Assembly (NCBI GenBank): GCA_018806985.1
Contig: JADANN010000032.1
Location: forward strand, 522,001 to 586,000
Reading direction: 5' to 3'
DNA length: 64,000 nt
Source of the DNA: Angiostrongylus vasorum
Lineage: Eukaryota > Nematoda > Chromadorea > Rhabditida > Metastrongylidae
This document shows positions 40,701 through 55,700 of the stretch, one piece after another. The notes beneath the pieces were generated by a model. The model did no database searches. It worked only from the letters and a program-made list of their open reading frames with translations, and was not told where the DNA came from. Positions within the stretch are counted from its first letter, which is position 1; each line of letters begins with the position of its first letter. The position numbers and the translations under genes are program-made.

Positions 40701-43700
40701 CATAAATTAGGTGCTTAATATAAGATTTCAGGTTTTGTAGTCCAGTTTCTTCAATTTTTTGCAGTGTTGGTAGTGCGACGTGTATTCACGCTTTATCGTG
40801 GAGAACGATTGGTCCTTTATGTTGACCAATGCTGGGCTTAGACGTCGAAATTTCTGTTATACATCGTCGATTCGTTTAACGAATTTCATCGGCGTAGTTT
40901 TTTCATCCGGATTTGGGAAACTGTGATGGATAAAGCCAGCTGCAGACCGCCAAATGGTCAGCACGACATTTATCCTCGCTCATCACGGAACGGTCGAGAA
41001 ACGGGTCGTCCTGGTTGTGCAGAAGTAAAGCCAGTTATACACAAAACAGTGATTTATGTGATTGTCATTTAGTTCGTGCTGCACCTATTTTTCGACCTCC
41101 TTTGACTTCCCGGCTTTCTTTAGATGTTCTGAAAAAAATTGAGATCCTTGTAGAGGGTCATTTTTTGCAAGTTCTGGAGCAGCTGTGCATGAGTTTGTTT
41201 ACACCAAAGTCTTCAGTTCATCGTTATCAAGGGCATAAGAATATACGAGAGGTCCATCATCTTCAACGTCGAATTCGCCACGACAAAAATTTTTGAAACC
41301 GACATCGCACAGTGCATTCATCTACTCTTCCCTGGTCCCATACTTTATTAATGCTTCGAGCGGTTCGCGCTGGACTAAATCCAAGTTTGAATCCGTAGAA
41401 ACAGATTTGTTCAAATTGCTGCTTCGCTGTCTCAATTTCTAACATGTGAACTTTCCAAAAAATACAGTTTTTGCCACAAAAAACACGCACGGGGAAAGTG
41501 AGACTATCAATCCTGTATTAATTTCCAAACAGCTTAATATAAGGCTTCTTAATTTTAAATCCATAGGTGTGGAATATGTCATCTGTCGGATATCTCGCAC
41601 GCGACAGCTCTGTAAGTTCGAATTCACTTTCAGTTAAGTGACTTTTGTTTTTTTTAGCGAGTAGGTTGGAGGAACGAGAAGCTGATCAGAAGGCTGAGTT
41701 CGATCGCCTGCATGAGAGGTTGTTTTTTTGTTAGTGTTATGTGATCTGTTGAATACGTTTCTATTGATGTAAAAGTCTTTTTTAAACGTTAGGTATAACG
41801 CTTTGCTTCGTACTCATGTTGATCATATGGAGCGTACCAAATATCTCATGGGCAACGATAAATTCGAACTTATGCAAAATATGCCGATTCCACAAGCCCA
41901 ACTACGTACAAGGTCTGTGCCATATTGTCTTTGTATTTTATTCTCACAACTTTTTTTGGACGATTGTTGTCGTAATCTGTAACGCACACTGCTCGGATAT
42001 AGGTGTTGAATATTCTATTCACTTTGCTTAGTTCTAGTTCAGATGACAGTTTAAACTAGAAACTAAAATAGCAAGCTTTCTAGTTACTACTTGCCTTGTG
42101 GTGTGCAGTATCAGTAAGTTTTTTGTGCAAGTTAGTTACTACCTGCTATCATTGTTTTCTCACGCAGTCGCTTTCTTTTAGCCTTGGGGTTCCCCCGTTA
42201 GTTTTAGTCTTTCGGGAAACACCTTGGCTTGCACGATTTAGAACTCCTAGCTTAGTTTTGGTGCTTTCCTTGGTTCATAAATAAGTCTTTTGCATCTTGA
42301 TATGTGCTTTGTAAACTTTTCCAATAGTCATTTTTGTCCTCATCTTTACGGTGAGGTATCAATTGTATTAATTATTTCCAAAGAAAAAATTTTTTTCAGT
42401 TACATCACTGATCTTGAAGCAAACCACTATATTCCCTAAGTTGTCGTAAGAATAATGGCTAATTCTGAATCACCACTTGCATGGTTCATCTTGGAAAAAA
42501 GCAGAACCATATGTTAAAATAATTCTGAGGTAGTGCTAGAGGTGTAAATTTGAAATACTTCAACATAGATTAAAGGATGCCTAAGAATACAAGTAAGAAG
42601 TAGGAAGTAAGCATTACCCATCTACGAAAACACTTATCTGTTGCTCTCCATCAATAATAAGAATAAGTAGAACACTAATAGAAAACGGTATCTGAAGAAG
42701 CTAGTTTCCAACGCGATTAAAAATTTAGGTGTCGGGTTTTTCTGTTGAGATTACGGAAGCATTTGGTTAACTAGACTGCAGTCAACTTGACCTTCCTACC
42801 CTATAAGAGCTGTGAATGGGTAGTATAACAAAAAACTTCGTCTCTACTCATCAAGGAAACAGTAAATTGCTTACAACTTCATTAATCAGGATCTAGTGTG
42901 ATGGATGAAGAGTTTCATAACCTAATTGGTTCATCGTCTGCAACTTTTATTAGGTTGTATAATTTGTGTTCAGGTGTTGTCATACAATACGGTTTGACAG
43001 TTTGTTGACCACTATTGTGTAAATACGCTCCAGACTTCAATGCAGTCCATCATTTTCGTCCCAACAATTCTTTGCTGTAATGGTTTCAATGAAATTCAAA
43101 CTTGTCCTACTGTAAAACAGCAAGCGTTCCGTTTTGGGATGTTTGAAAGCTTTCTTTTGTTTTAAACGCAGCGGTAAACGTGAATCGGTTGTAGTGCAGG
43201 ATTCGCTCTTCATTACATGTCATGAGGTCGACAACTAGGTCATCTTTTGCTGCGTGCAGAGCAATGTCTATGACTTTTTTTTTAAATAATCGTTCAATTC
43301 ACGTGGCGCCCATTCTTCTACCTTTTTCACTTTGCCGGTGTCTTATTGTTAAATGGTTAACGTTGCGTTCTCCTTTAACTTCTCGAGCCGTTTTTGTGAG
43401 TTGGTTTCGATTATCATGTTCAAATGGTCTTCAAGAAATGCTGTAGGATACTGATTACCTTGTTCATCATCAAAACTTTAGTCTTCAGTACGAAATATTC
43501 CGAAACATCCGCGAATTTTTTGGTTCGGAAGCACTTTTCTGGTCTGTGCATTAATAGCAAGCTAGGATTCATGAAAAAAATTGAGACGATTATCTTACCT
43601 TAAGAGCCTTTTTTAAAACACCGTGAAGTCACTTTATATTACTTCCTTGGATATCTGGACAGTCCTTCTTGACGACTTGTACTGACCCCAGCACATTTCC

Positions 43701-46700
43701 ACTTGTTTCTTTGCGTCGCAACCCTCGTCGTTGATGGAGGTCTACTTCGAACATAGTAGCGTCCGCAGAGCATATTACGTGATCCACAAATTCTTTTCAT
43801 CTGCGGCTGCGGATGGCTTGCTACGAACACGTCCACCCATCGTGTAAGTAGGTGGGTCGTCCTTGGGGTCTGGGGTCTTTTGTATTCTTGCGGAATCCAC
43901 TGTATAGTGCTTTTCGTCCATCTGTAACTTTTTTCTCGTTATGTGAACCGCTCATCTATGTTTCGCTATCGATATACATTCTCCTGGATGAGATAAGTTT
44001 CGAAGACCAGAGCTCCACGCTCCGGCTAAATATGGTGTGTGTGGGTTATACCCACGACTAACTTTCTATTAACCTCGGCACTGGTCAAACAGTTCTACAT
44101 ATTCCTGTTGAGCAAACACGAGGTGTTATTTTTGTCTCTTTGTTTACGCACAAGCTGACGTATCGCCGGATTTCGCCTTCCTCAGAGCCTGGAAAGGTCA
44201 ATATGACAGCAATCTACCCAGCCAAACACTTCCATAACCAAACGGAGAAGATGCTAAACCAAGATTTTAACCACACTGAACACAGAGTAGCTTTATCTCA
44301 CACTCACTGCTTTCCACGAGTCTTTCACTGAATATGTCACGTGGAGACCAACCACACAGAGCCCAAGTGGAAGCTATGTGCCCCTCACATTAGAAAAACA
44401 GGTTTAAATACTGCTCAATTTCTCGCGTGATTAAGAGGCATTCCTCCCTGCAGTTCGTTTTTGGATTCTTATAATTAATCCATAATGCCTCAAGAATTTT
44501 TGCGCGCTTGTGTTTTCGATCCCTATGCGAGGATCGTAACTTCCACTTCAAAATCTTCCCCCGTTATGTCTCTGTGACCTGTGCACGCCTAGTGGATCAT
44601 TTGGTCTAATTTTAACTTTACTGACTAGACGTTCTTTTACACCGACGCAGAGCATTCTACCCGTTTCGCCAACGTAGTCGTCCCCACACGCTTTACAATA
44701 AATTAGGTGCACCCTTATCCGAATTCATGCAATCACCATCTCTACCGTTAGGACAAATTATGGAATTTTGCGTTGTACACAGACAGTCATACAAGCGGTT
44801 ACTAGCTGGCTTCTTAGAGTGCTTTTTGTCATTTCGGAGCCCTTCTTAAGCAACGTTTTGTAGCTGCAATGAAAGACGGGATAAAAGAGACATCATTATC
44901 GCTGGAGTTGTCGTTTTGGGGGCTTGGGTTTTTTCTCTACACTTTTTTTCCAACGAGCTACAGTTTCGTAGCCATTAGAAATGGCGCTTTGCCGCGCCAA
45001 ATCTCGGGACTCCCCCTGCTCTCTTCCTGTGCACACCCTGGTTGCTGTTCGGAACATGTTTCTTACAAGCGCCGTTTTTTACTTGTGAGGGGTTGAGAGG
45101 TGAGCTAACGAACCAGTGCTACTAGGCTTTCGGTACCACTTCGTTATGTATCCGCTGTCGGATAGGTTAATTTGAACATTGGGGGGCTATATTTCAGAAT
45201 CCACTGTTTAAGCGCTCTGTGGATAATGCGCAGTATTCTTGACGTGGTTGAAGTATCTGCTCACGTCCTTACTGCGTAACCAAGCGCTGGGAGTGCTGTT
45301 GAATCGGATAGATGTGCGCAGATTTTTCGTATCCTTTACCTGGTTGGTGAATTCTTTGAGAGGTCCAAATGCAGCCCACGCTACTCATCTTCTTCTAGAT
45401 GTTGTACTCAATGTTCATCCAGTGCTTAAAGAATAAATACGAGATGATCTTTGAGTCAGAGAACCATTTTTTTCGCTTCTTTGAGATCATTGCTCGTCTG
45501 TGCTCCGTTAGTACCTTAAGAAGATGACAATGTCGTCGGCAGAACGAAGATTTGATAGGAATTTTCCATCAATTAATATGCCTTTTTCGTTATAATGGAG
45601 TAACTTCGTTATCCGAAGTGCTGCTCTAAACAGCTTTGACGACATGGTGTCAACCTGTCGAACACCTTTTTTCTATGCTTGTGCTAACAGGCTGATGACG
45701 AAGCCGTATTTTCATAGCACAGTTCCGATAACAGTCATGTGTTGTTGTCAGGGAGGACAGGTCAACTTTTTTTGTCGGTGAGTGCTTATAAGATTGCATT
45801 TGTTTCACCAGTATCAAACGCCTTTTCATAGTCGGAAAAAAGTGAGGACTAGGAGTGGGTGGAATTCCCGACAAATTTCGGTGACCTTGGACATGATTTG
45901 AATACGATCCGTTCAGCGAAATCTCTGTCGAAATCCTGCAAGCTCAGCTGGTTGCATGATGTCCCCTTCCAATGTCCTTGATTTGCGTGACACGGCAGTC
46001 TTGGTGGAGAGCTTATAGAGTACACTGAAGAAGCATATCGGACGATAGTTACGAAGATCCCTTCGACCTCCTTTTTTGGGTGGGATGGACGTCATTTCTT
46101 TGGGATTTTTTCATTTTTGAAAGTAGAGTGTCTTATGTTTTGCGGGAACCACATGTAAATTGTGGTTCCAGCTCAAAGGATGTTGACGGTGAAATTATGG
46201 AGTCCTGTAGCTGTGCCTTTTTTTCATCAGCTCGCAACCCGAACATCAGAGGAAAGAATTCGAGGTGGTCTTTTTTCCAGCTGGGTTTTTAGGGTCTAGG
46301 ACGTGGTCATGGAATGGAAAATGTTCGTCTTCGTCGTTGTTAATTCCTTCTTCGCGAGAAGCTTTAGTGATCTCATCTTCGTTCATCAGGGCTGAGAGCG
46401 GAACATTATACTCGCAAAAGTCCCGATTGCATTTTTTTCAACCTGGGTCTTCTTTATGCTGCTTCTAACAGTCTGCTTTCCCCAAATCGATGTAGATCTT
46501 CCTGCAAAGCTTTTTTACAACTACCGTTTATAACCAGTCGTGTTAGGCATGTTGCAGTAGGATCAAACTTCAGTTTCGTTTTCCTGTCGAGCAACCCGGT
46601 AGTGGTGATGGAGATGCGATCTGATCTTGTTTAAGGAACTGAAGCGAATTCGGCAGAATTTCTAAGTCCTTAAACGAGTAGCTCAAAGTTCTCGGTCGAG

Positions 46701-49700
46701 TCTTATTTAATATGCCATTCTTGTTTGGATAAGATTTCGTTTATAATGTTCCCTCTGTTTACAGCTAGACTTTTTTTCCTCACGGGCGAGGACAGGAGTT
46801 CTTTTCCAGCTTACGGCTGAATCGAAACTTCGCATGAAGAAGGCCCTGATCGGACTCATTACAGGATAATGGGACTACCTATGCTCCAATAGGCACGATC
46901 TTCTGTTTATCAGAACATGGTCGATCTCCCAATGAGTGATGCCGTTAGGGAGACTCCCATATTCAGTGGCTGCTTTGGTTGTTCTGGGAGAACAAGTTTT
47001 CTTGAAAGAAGCGTGTTGCAGTTAGGAGTCCTTCAAGACGGTTTTCACTCTCATTTTTTTCTTCCAATCCACGTTTTCCGGTCCTGTATTCGCTGTTGTT
47101 GGCCTTTTTCATTCTGGCACTGGAGTTACTGACAGATTTGAAATACGCTTTATCATTTCGGATAACTTCCTCCAACTGATAGCAGGTGGTAGAATGCATC
47201 TCATTCGTACTAGTCAGCTGAATAGGTTGATGAGTAGAAACTGGTGATAATAATCTTCTTATGACGCGTTTCTTGAAGACGGAGAACGTGAGGGAAAAGA
47301 TCTCGTTTAAGTGACCAGATGGACAATAGGGATGTGGACGACAAAACCGACGCCACCGATATTTCGTGACGGGGTTTTTTTATCTATGAATGACAAGAGT
47401 CTTGTTGTTTAGTTGACAAATTTATATTAAATAGTGGAAAGAGAATTCCACAGAAAATATCACAAATAGGTTTCCTAATCATATACAGTAATAATGTTTG
47501 TGGCGAAACGTATTTGTAGGATACGTGACGATATAAATGACCTTAGTTTTTGCAACAACCAGGTACTTAAGTAGGGTTTCGGGTTTTGTTATTTGTCTTA
47601 GTTAATGAAGTGAAATTTTTCCTTGGGAATATTTTGTGGTTGCTTGATCTGAATGGTGTTTAATCTTTTTGAGGAGAACGGCATTTATAATCGTATTTGT
47701 TCAACACTTAGAATTTAATTGCAGAATGGGAATGGCCGCTTCAGTGGATGCATCCAATATTCGAGGCGTTTCAGATCTAATAAGTGCTCACATGTCTCAA
47801 AGTACCACAATGGACGTAAATCTCGCTAATCACATCAGCAATGAAGGTTGTTTTCAGCGATCACAGTTTTATTCTGCGTTATAATCTTTATGATTTTACC
47901 AGCCTGTTGTCGGTTGTGCAATGATTGGTAAGAGTGGTATAGTGATATGGTTAACCTTGGTTAACTTTTTAACGCGAGAATATTAGCTGTCCTCATTGTT
48001 TCGTCCATTTTCATGTTTTATGGCGGTGATTTAGCAGATTGGCAAGATGAATTCCCATCAGATGTCGAACCTTCTCCGCGTGAAGTAAACTTGGAAGAGG
48101 ATAAATCAACAGCAGTTCCAGCAGTGGACAAAACAGCAGAAGACAGTAGGGAAAGTGGGCGGCACGAAGAGTATGATTTATTTCTAGCATTCCAGATTTT
48201 TTATTGACTTCAACTTTTAATTACCTCTCTGTTAACGAACAAGTTACTGTTTTCTTAGTGGTTGGTCTTCATGAGTTTACACGAAGATGTGGGTATTTTT
48301 GCGAGCACGCGTTGTTTATTTAGGCGCCAGCGTAGAATCGTCTAGTCCTTCGCTATGCGCGCTATGAGTCATGTATGAGTTTTCGAAACATATGTTGAGT
48401 ATATTTGACGCATTCATCATTGATCAACGCCTAAAGGGTGAACCTCGTAATTGACTCAAGAATTTTTTGCGGTAGATCGTACTGAATTTGAATTTGGCAT
48501 ATACATTAAGTTGCAGGGTCTTAGCGATGTATCAGGCCAGTATTTTTATACTAGCGTTCTTCCAGATAAGTTCTATAGCACATTACCTACCCCGTTAGAT
48601 GGGTTTTGATTGCCCGAGGCGCGGGGTTAACCTACGATAGCCAGTATGTTGCACATACAGTTACTGTGCTACCCGCGCTCCGCTAATTCCATACGGCAGC
48701 CCTGAGGTGAAGCTGCTAAGGACAGTGTTAGAAATGTTGTGCTTCCCTTCGAGGAGTCCGAAGAAGGTAGATCGGAGGATTAAATCGTGGTGATGGCGAT
48801 GTCGGCGGTGAGTGCTCAAACGATATGGTCCGTCATGTGCGTTGGATCTTCAATTACAGTCGTTTTGGACCGGAACAACCGCTTTATTCGGATGCAAGGA
48901 ACCGATGCATTTTATGAACTGCCAATGGAAGATAATCGGGGAACAGTTGTGAAAGAGACTCTGAGGTATAATATAAATGGAGAGGGAAAACTATTGAAAA
49001 GATAGAAAGCTTCGATGCACTTTGCCTTCAGATAGGAATTGTTGGTTTACCACGGTTAAGAAACTACTGGACTTCCAGTGCCGTTATGTAGAGGTTCCTC
49101 TTTGCTCTTACCAGGTCTTGAGAATTTTCGACTAACATCTGGCCGACAATGCAAATTATAATGAATATGATAAGTACAAAATCAGTCCACCTATTGAATT
49201 TATCAGTAAAAATTTCAAAAGCATATAGAGGTCTGGTAAGGATATGTGTGTTAACTGGTCTGTAATTACGCATATGATTGTTGTATTCCGTCACGTCCTA
49301 AATAGGAAGCACAAGTATGTGGATGAGTTATTCATATTGTGCAACAAAGACGGATTAAAAAGAAGATAAAGCTCTCGGCGTTGACTGATCCCCTGAGGGA
49401 TGCGCCAAGCATTCGACTTCACTAAGCATCGTTGGAGATGGTTAAATGCGTATCTGGCCTTTACCATGACTCGCCTTGGCCTACCGGTGAATCGTCCAGT
49501 GCTGCTATCCTCCCAAGACAAGTCGTACCAATTTGCCGACTCCAAAGACATGGAGGGCTTAGTGACCCTGGGGTGGGGGGTGGGGGGTGTAGAGATCGAT
49601 CCCATGTGTATTGTAGGGCGTCTCCGACCACTGCGCTACACGCGCCCCCTAGGGAAAAAGTGTACACAGGTGCAAATTGATGCCCACAGAAGAGGTTGTG

Positions 49701-52700
49701 TTGCTGAATGGAAAGCGATAAACAAGTCGAAAAACGCGCTCTGTGAATCCATGATGGCAGTTCAATGTATAAAAGTGCGCTTACCAACAACAATCCTATT
49801 GCAGGATGAGCAAACTCGTACACAAGCGATTCCTTATATTAGAACATGTAGAATTGTCATGTCTTAGATCACGTTCATTACATCTGTAACAGGGGCGCTA
49901 TCAGTTTTGTACGAAAGGTATCGGTAAAAAGGTTTATGAAACAGAAGAAACAGCTGAAGATTGAGTCTGTTTGACTCATATGGTCGTAACTTATGACTCG
50001 TTGTGCTAATATAGTTTGGCTCTGTGTAGATGTTTTAAGGCGTTCACCGTAGGAAGTCATACGGCCTATAAGAATTTATATGGAATGACAAACCTTTAAG
50101 AATCAATCGTTGAGAGCACTTCGTAAGAATCCAGTTATTGGTCTCCTTCCGTGTGATCACCTGTATGTCCCTCTGAGCTTTGTTCAATCCTTAAACGATT
50201 CGATGTTGCAGTAATGAGGTCTCCATTCACTTCTGCGCGAGTACTGCCTGGTGAACTTTTCTTACAAGAGGGACACAAAAAACTGCAATTTTTCGAATGA
50301 AATCTTTATTTTTAATGTTTTTATGAGTGGACTTCCAAGTTTCTCTTTGCTTAAGGATGGGGTTTATTGGTGGTGAATCCGAACTGCGTCACATCAATGT
50401 AATTGCACTTTGCAGCCACTTTGCCGATTTTTGCCAAACCGTCTTGCGGGATACAATCTGTACACACGTAAAAACCATCACTCATGCATTCACGTCAATG
50501 CTTGTCAGCAAACAACCGCGGAAGGGTTAAGGGATTCGTGCATCCATTTTCCGAAACACTCTGCTGCCAACTGCATGACTGCTTTTTTTCGCGTTTAACT
50601 GTATCAGCTCGTAACGAACTCCATGAAGGGAACTTATGGGCTTTTCCGAAAACCATGATTTTTTTTCTGTTGTTCACTTTTTTTATGGCAACCGCGAGGT
50701 TGTTATTCAGCACACGTTGACTTTCTCACAAATATAACACATACAACACAACGGTAGCTGACGTTTCGGCAGTATCGCCTTCTTCAGAGCCTGGAAGGGT
50801 ACACTAATATGTAATTTAATAGGTCAAACGCTTCAGCAACGCAAACAGAAAGGTGAAAATCTGAACAATAATTGCACGATCATCGGTTTCTCGAAAAAAC
50901 CCAGCGTTTTTTATCGGCCTTCCACCAAGGAGGAACAGCCGCTTAGAGTCGCATATGGTTGATTACTGCACCACCCCACATTAAAAATCAGTTCTGAGAT
51001 ACGGGCTAGATCACGCGTTATCTCAGGGCATTCTTCCTTGCTATTCATTCTCGGATTTTTGGAATTTATCCAAAAAGCCTCGAGAAATTTGCGCGTTGAT
51101 GCTCTACTCTCCTGTGCTAGGATAGCGACTTTTACATCAAATAATAATGCCGTGGTTAATAGAAAGTCGGTCTTGCGAACTGTTGAAAGATGTACTATAA
51201 TTTTAGACATATTTTTTCCATCTTTTTCACCCACTGTTTTTCATTTAATGGCTACATTAGTTGTGCTTTAAATTTTATCCTCTTTTTCTTGTGGTTAAAT
51301 TTAGTTTGCTTATTCTTTTCAGAGATGACGATGACCAGCTGGATGGTGACGATGCCCTTAGCGCAGATCTTACTGGTAAGTTTTTCACCTTAAGGAATTT
51401 TCATACAAATCTCAATACTATGTAATTATTAGATAACGTACTGACAAACGTTTAAATCTTCAAGAAATAGTTTTGCCACCTGTAGATCTCACCGCGGTAC
51501 GGTATAGTACGTCGTAGTTTGCTGTTTATGAATACAGACGTATTTCATGATTTTGTTTGCGTACATTTTATCACAACCGTTCTTCCTCACCCATTGTTGT
51601 TGACAATGAGATGCGTTTCATAGAGGAGATAAATTTCAAAGTCTATATTTATACATGCAGGAAACCTGGTTGATCCGGCCGATTTTGCATCAGCGGGTAA
51701 TTGTTGCCTTTTATCTGTGTTGTAGCATGGATTAGACGTGCTAGTTAGTAGTGCTACGCATATCCTTCATCTCTTGTTCGAATAAACTGATCACACAGTA
51801 AGCACTAGTCTAAGTATCCGTGGTAATGGTTGTTTTGGTGGTGTTACGTACCTGTGCAAGTCTGATGCCACCCATTCATTCTGGAATGAAGGAATGAATG
51901 CTTTTTTAAATGCATTAATTTGCATAGCTGTTTGGCTTGTTTGCTGATTTTTGTGATAATTTGGTTCTTCCTCCAATGGACTCCAGTGATGAAAATGAAT
52001 CAGGCCCAATATTTCTTCGGCATAAGAGGTGTACTTCATTGGAATCCAACTATGCTAAGGCGAAGTTTGTCTTCAAGTGACTGTTTGCTCTACCAAAAGA
52101 ACAGATCCTTTTGTACATGGATTATGACAAGGAAATATGGATATTCAAAGAAAAGTTTCCGGTTAAAAGATCTTTCGTTGTATTAAGTTCAGCCCATAAC
52201 TATTATTTAAGAATAATGTTTTGCCGTTTTATTTACTGCCTACTATTTTCAATGGCAGGGTATATTGCGAAATATAACTACAACGATGCTGAGATATTTG
52301 CAAAACTCCGGACCGCAGGTGTTTGCGGTGGGGAACGAACGCGCTATTGTCCTTTCCGGGGAGTAACGCGTTCACCACCACACCATGCGGGTCCTTCGTT
52401 TCACCTGTCTCTCAGCTAGTTCTATCAATCTCTGCCATCAGCAATCACCCGTCAGCGGGATTGATCTGGGGAGCGCAAATCGGCCATGAACCCAGTTAAG
52501 CTGAGGCTTTTAGTTACAATCACAATGTTTTACCGTTGTATTTACTGCCCACTATTTTTAATGGCAGGGGTATAATGCGAAATATAACTACAACGATGCT
52601 GAGATATTTGCAGAACCTCCCGGAAAGGACAATAGCGCGTTCGTTCCCCAACGCAAACACCTGCGGTCCGGAGTTTTGCAAATATCTCAGCATCGTTGTA

Positions 52701-55700
52701 GTTGTTATTTAAGAATAAACTCTTAACGGAGGTTAATGCACAACCACCACACTCCAGCGTAGAATGGTAGTAAGTTTTGAACAAATCCACCAATGTAGAT
52801 CAGTATTAACTTGCAGTAGAATTAGGAACCAACCCTCCTATGGAAATGATGTAATAGGTTGTGAAGCAGAAGGAACATTGGAAGGAATTCGTTCTCTTTT
52901 CAAAACGCTTGGTTGATATTTCATAGTTCTAATATGCTTGGATGGCCCGTCCTCACTGGTTGTGCGGGCCGCAGCATAAACTCCATTTTGTCGGAGTTTT
53001 GCTGGTTTAGCCATTGTGGTTCCCTGGAGTGCCGACGTCAGCCAGGCCAAAAGTATGCCCTAGGTCGTCACCATCACACGCAGTCGCCGCTATTGTGGAT
53101 CAGAGCGAGATTTGCCACTGTGCGACTAATTCGTTACAAGGACGGTGGTGGATCGTGATATTGGTTTACTCTTAGCTGAGTTTCTTGATGGAAATAGATG
53201 ACGGTTGCTCTTTCAACTCCAATGACGAGGAGATGGTACAAGTTTTTCATGAAGTGTTTACTCGTAGACCAAAGAAGTCCATTTGACAAAGGGAACTGGG
53301 CTCTTTTTTCACTGCGTATCAAGTGTGTTATAGAATGAGCTTAAATGGCGTTCTTTTATTCTACTGTCCGTGAATGGCTGAATGCCCACTTTCCTGATAA
53401 ATCGTTGTGGTTCGCATGAGTAGCCAGTCAGAATCCGTTGTAACACCCTGCGTTTTTTTTCTTCTTAAAGGTTGGTTAAGAGAGCAAGTCTGCTCTGGCA
53501 AACCAAAGGCTTTAGAAGAAGTTGACGGACAACTATGAGGAGTTCTTCCATTCCACAAGAGCTCGTGGTGAATTTAGTAGGCGTTGTTCCTAGTAGGCTT
53601 GAGAAGCTGGTACACAATGCTGGTGCCCATATCGAGTTTTAAATAAAACTGCATGTTCTACGCTCTCCTTTCATAATTCATTTTTTGTAGAAATTATGGT
53701 TATGAAGTAAGTTATAAGAACTTTAAAATAAGCTTACTTTTGTTCTGTCTCAGTAACGTGTTGCTTTGTTTGTGTTTGTGAGCACATTTTGCACGTTTCA
53801 ATCTTACTTCGACTGGCTTATCTTCCAAGATTTTTTTCGGATGCTCCCGTTTAATAATACATTTACATTTTCAGTGAACGACACATTCATAGGTCTGTTT
53901 TTGTTATGTAATGTGAATTGCACAATGGTAAGGTTGAGAAAACATTTCGTGAGTGCAGTGTCGTCATTACGCAGAAGATTTTCCTCGTACTGTGTAGTTT
54001 ATGTCTATGTGGATCGGATTCAATGCATGTGACGAAAGTACCGCGGTTAAAAAACTGCTTACCGTTACTGACAACTATTGAGATCTGTGAATGTCTCGCT
54101 TCTTCTTTTAATACTAATTTATTCATTGTCATTCAGGGATGGGAAGAGAAGTGGAGAACCTTATAAAGGAAAATAACGAGCTGCTTGATATGAAAAATGC
54201 TTTGAATATCGTTAAGAACGATCTGATTGCAAGAGTTGACGAGCTAAGCAGGTGAGACATTATGTTGTATGTATTTTTTCGTTTTCTAGCTGACACTGTT
54301 TTCCTCATCGTTTTAGTGAAAATGCAATCCTTCGAGATGAAGTCCACAGCTTTGAGATGGTCCGTGTGAAGATGAGTGATACCATATCGAAGTTGGAGGA
54401 AGAATTGAAATCTGTCAAGCAGAAGTTGGCTGAGAAAGAGGCTGAAGCTGAAGAGGAAGAAGTACCTTTAGCACAGCGCAAGAGATTCACACGTATGGAA
54501 ATGCAGCGCGTACTTATTGATAGGAATATGTACAAGGTTTGTTGATCCACTGAGTTCAACTTTAGTTTAGATACATGTTTTTCCTTTACTTTCTCTTTCA
54601 TATGTTTCACTTTGTTACCAAAGGAGAAACTAATGGAGTTAGAAGAATCTCTCAAATGGACCGAAATGCAGAGGGCTCGAAAACTCCAAGCGCAAGCCAG
54701 TTCTCCAAAGAAAGGAGGGATTTGGGATTTCTTCTCGGGACTATTTGGAGATTCCTCCCCGCCCAGCCAGCCTCGTCGATCTGGATTACGTTCAGATATA
54801 CGATCGAAGAATCAGATGACTCGCAGTGTGGAGTATCTGGATCCTGACATGTCAGTAGGGAAATAAGTCAAGCTATCAATGTAGTGCTGTGTTGTGTTGT
54901 ATGCTCTTCACCCTTTTTTTTGTCTGCACTGAAATAGTATTCAAGTTTTACCTCAATTTTATCTGATCTGTGATATTAGTCGGGTGCTGTACTACACCGG
55001 TGACAGAACTTACTACTATATATTTTGCCTGCTTTTCTTTTGAACTTTCAAAGCTCAGCTCTATAGTCACAAACTCATTATGTTACTGGTATCCTTTAGA
55101 ATTTACGGAAATCGATAGCTTCATCTTTTCTTAAGTTTCGACGCAGCTGTTAGCCACGTGTTTGAGGTTGACTAGCGAAAGCGAGTTCTGTATTAACTAT
55201 GTGGCAGTTTGGACTAGACAGCAAACGTTCAATTTAGATAGTACAACATATTCATTTGCAACACCATACTAAGGTTTTCTTTTCGTGTTCCGGAGAACAA
55301 TCTCTAGCAGTGTTCACATGTGAGATGTAAGAGGAGTTGCATACTTTTAGCCTTAAGTTGTCACTTCCTCGCATTCTTTCCGTTATTCACCACAATTTGT
55401 CAAAGTTTTTTAGGCTGTAACTAGTCATCATTGGTAATTCCTATTGTGAAAAATCACGTATAAACCCACGATAAGGTGGTTAAAGGTTCTGCAATACAAC
55501 GTGTTTTTGCTGACCCTCAGTGGTTGAATTGCTTTTATGAGCTTTTTGCTCTACGAAGTAAAATATTGATACTTAGCTTAAGAAAGCAACACTTGTTCAG
55601 CCTCATTTGTTGCGCGGATGGCTTCCTTCCAAGCAGCGTTCAATACTAATGGCTAGGCTATACATCTTCTAGAGTGGGAAGAAGCTTACACGTTAGGATT

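Noticed and set aside
49400..49867. 155-codon plus ORF and 120-codon minus ORF
   Set aside because: Both are read-through of a tRNA-derived SINE of family A and its flank.
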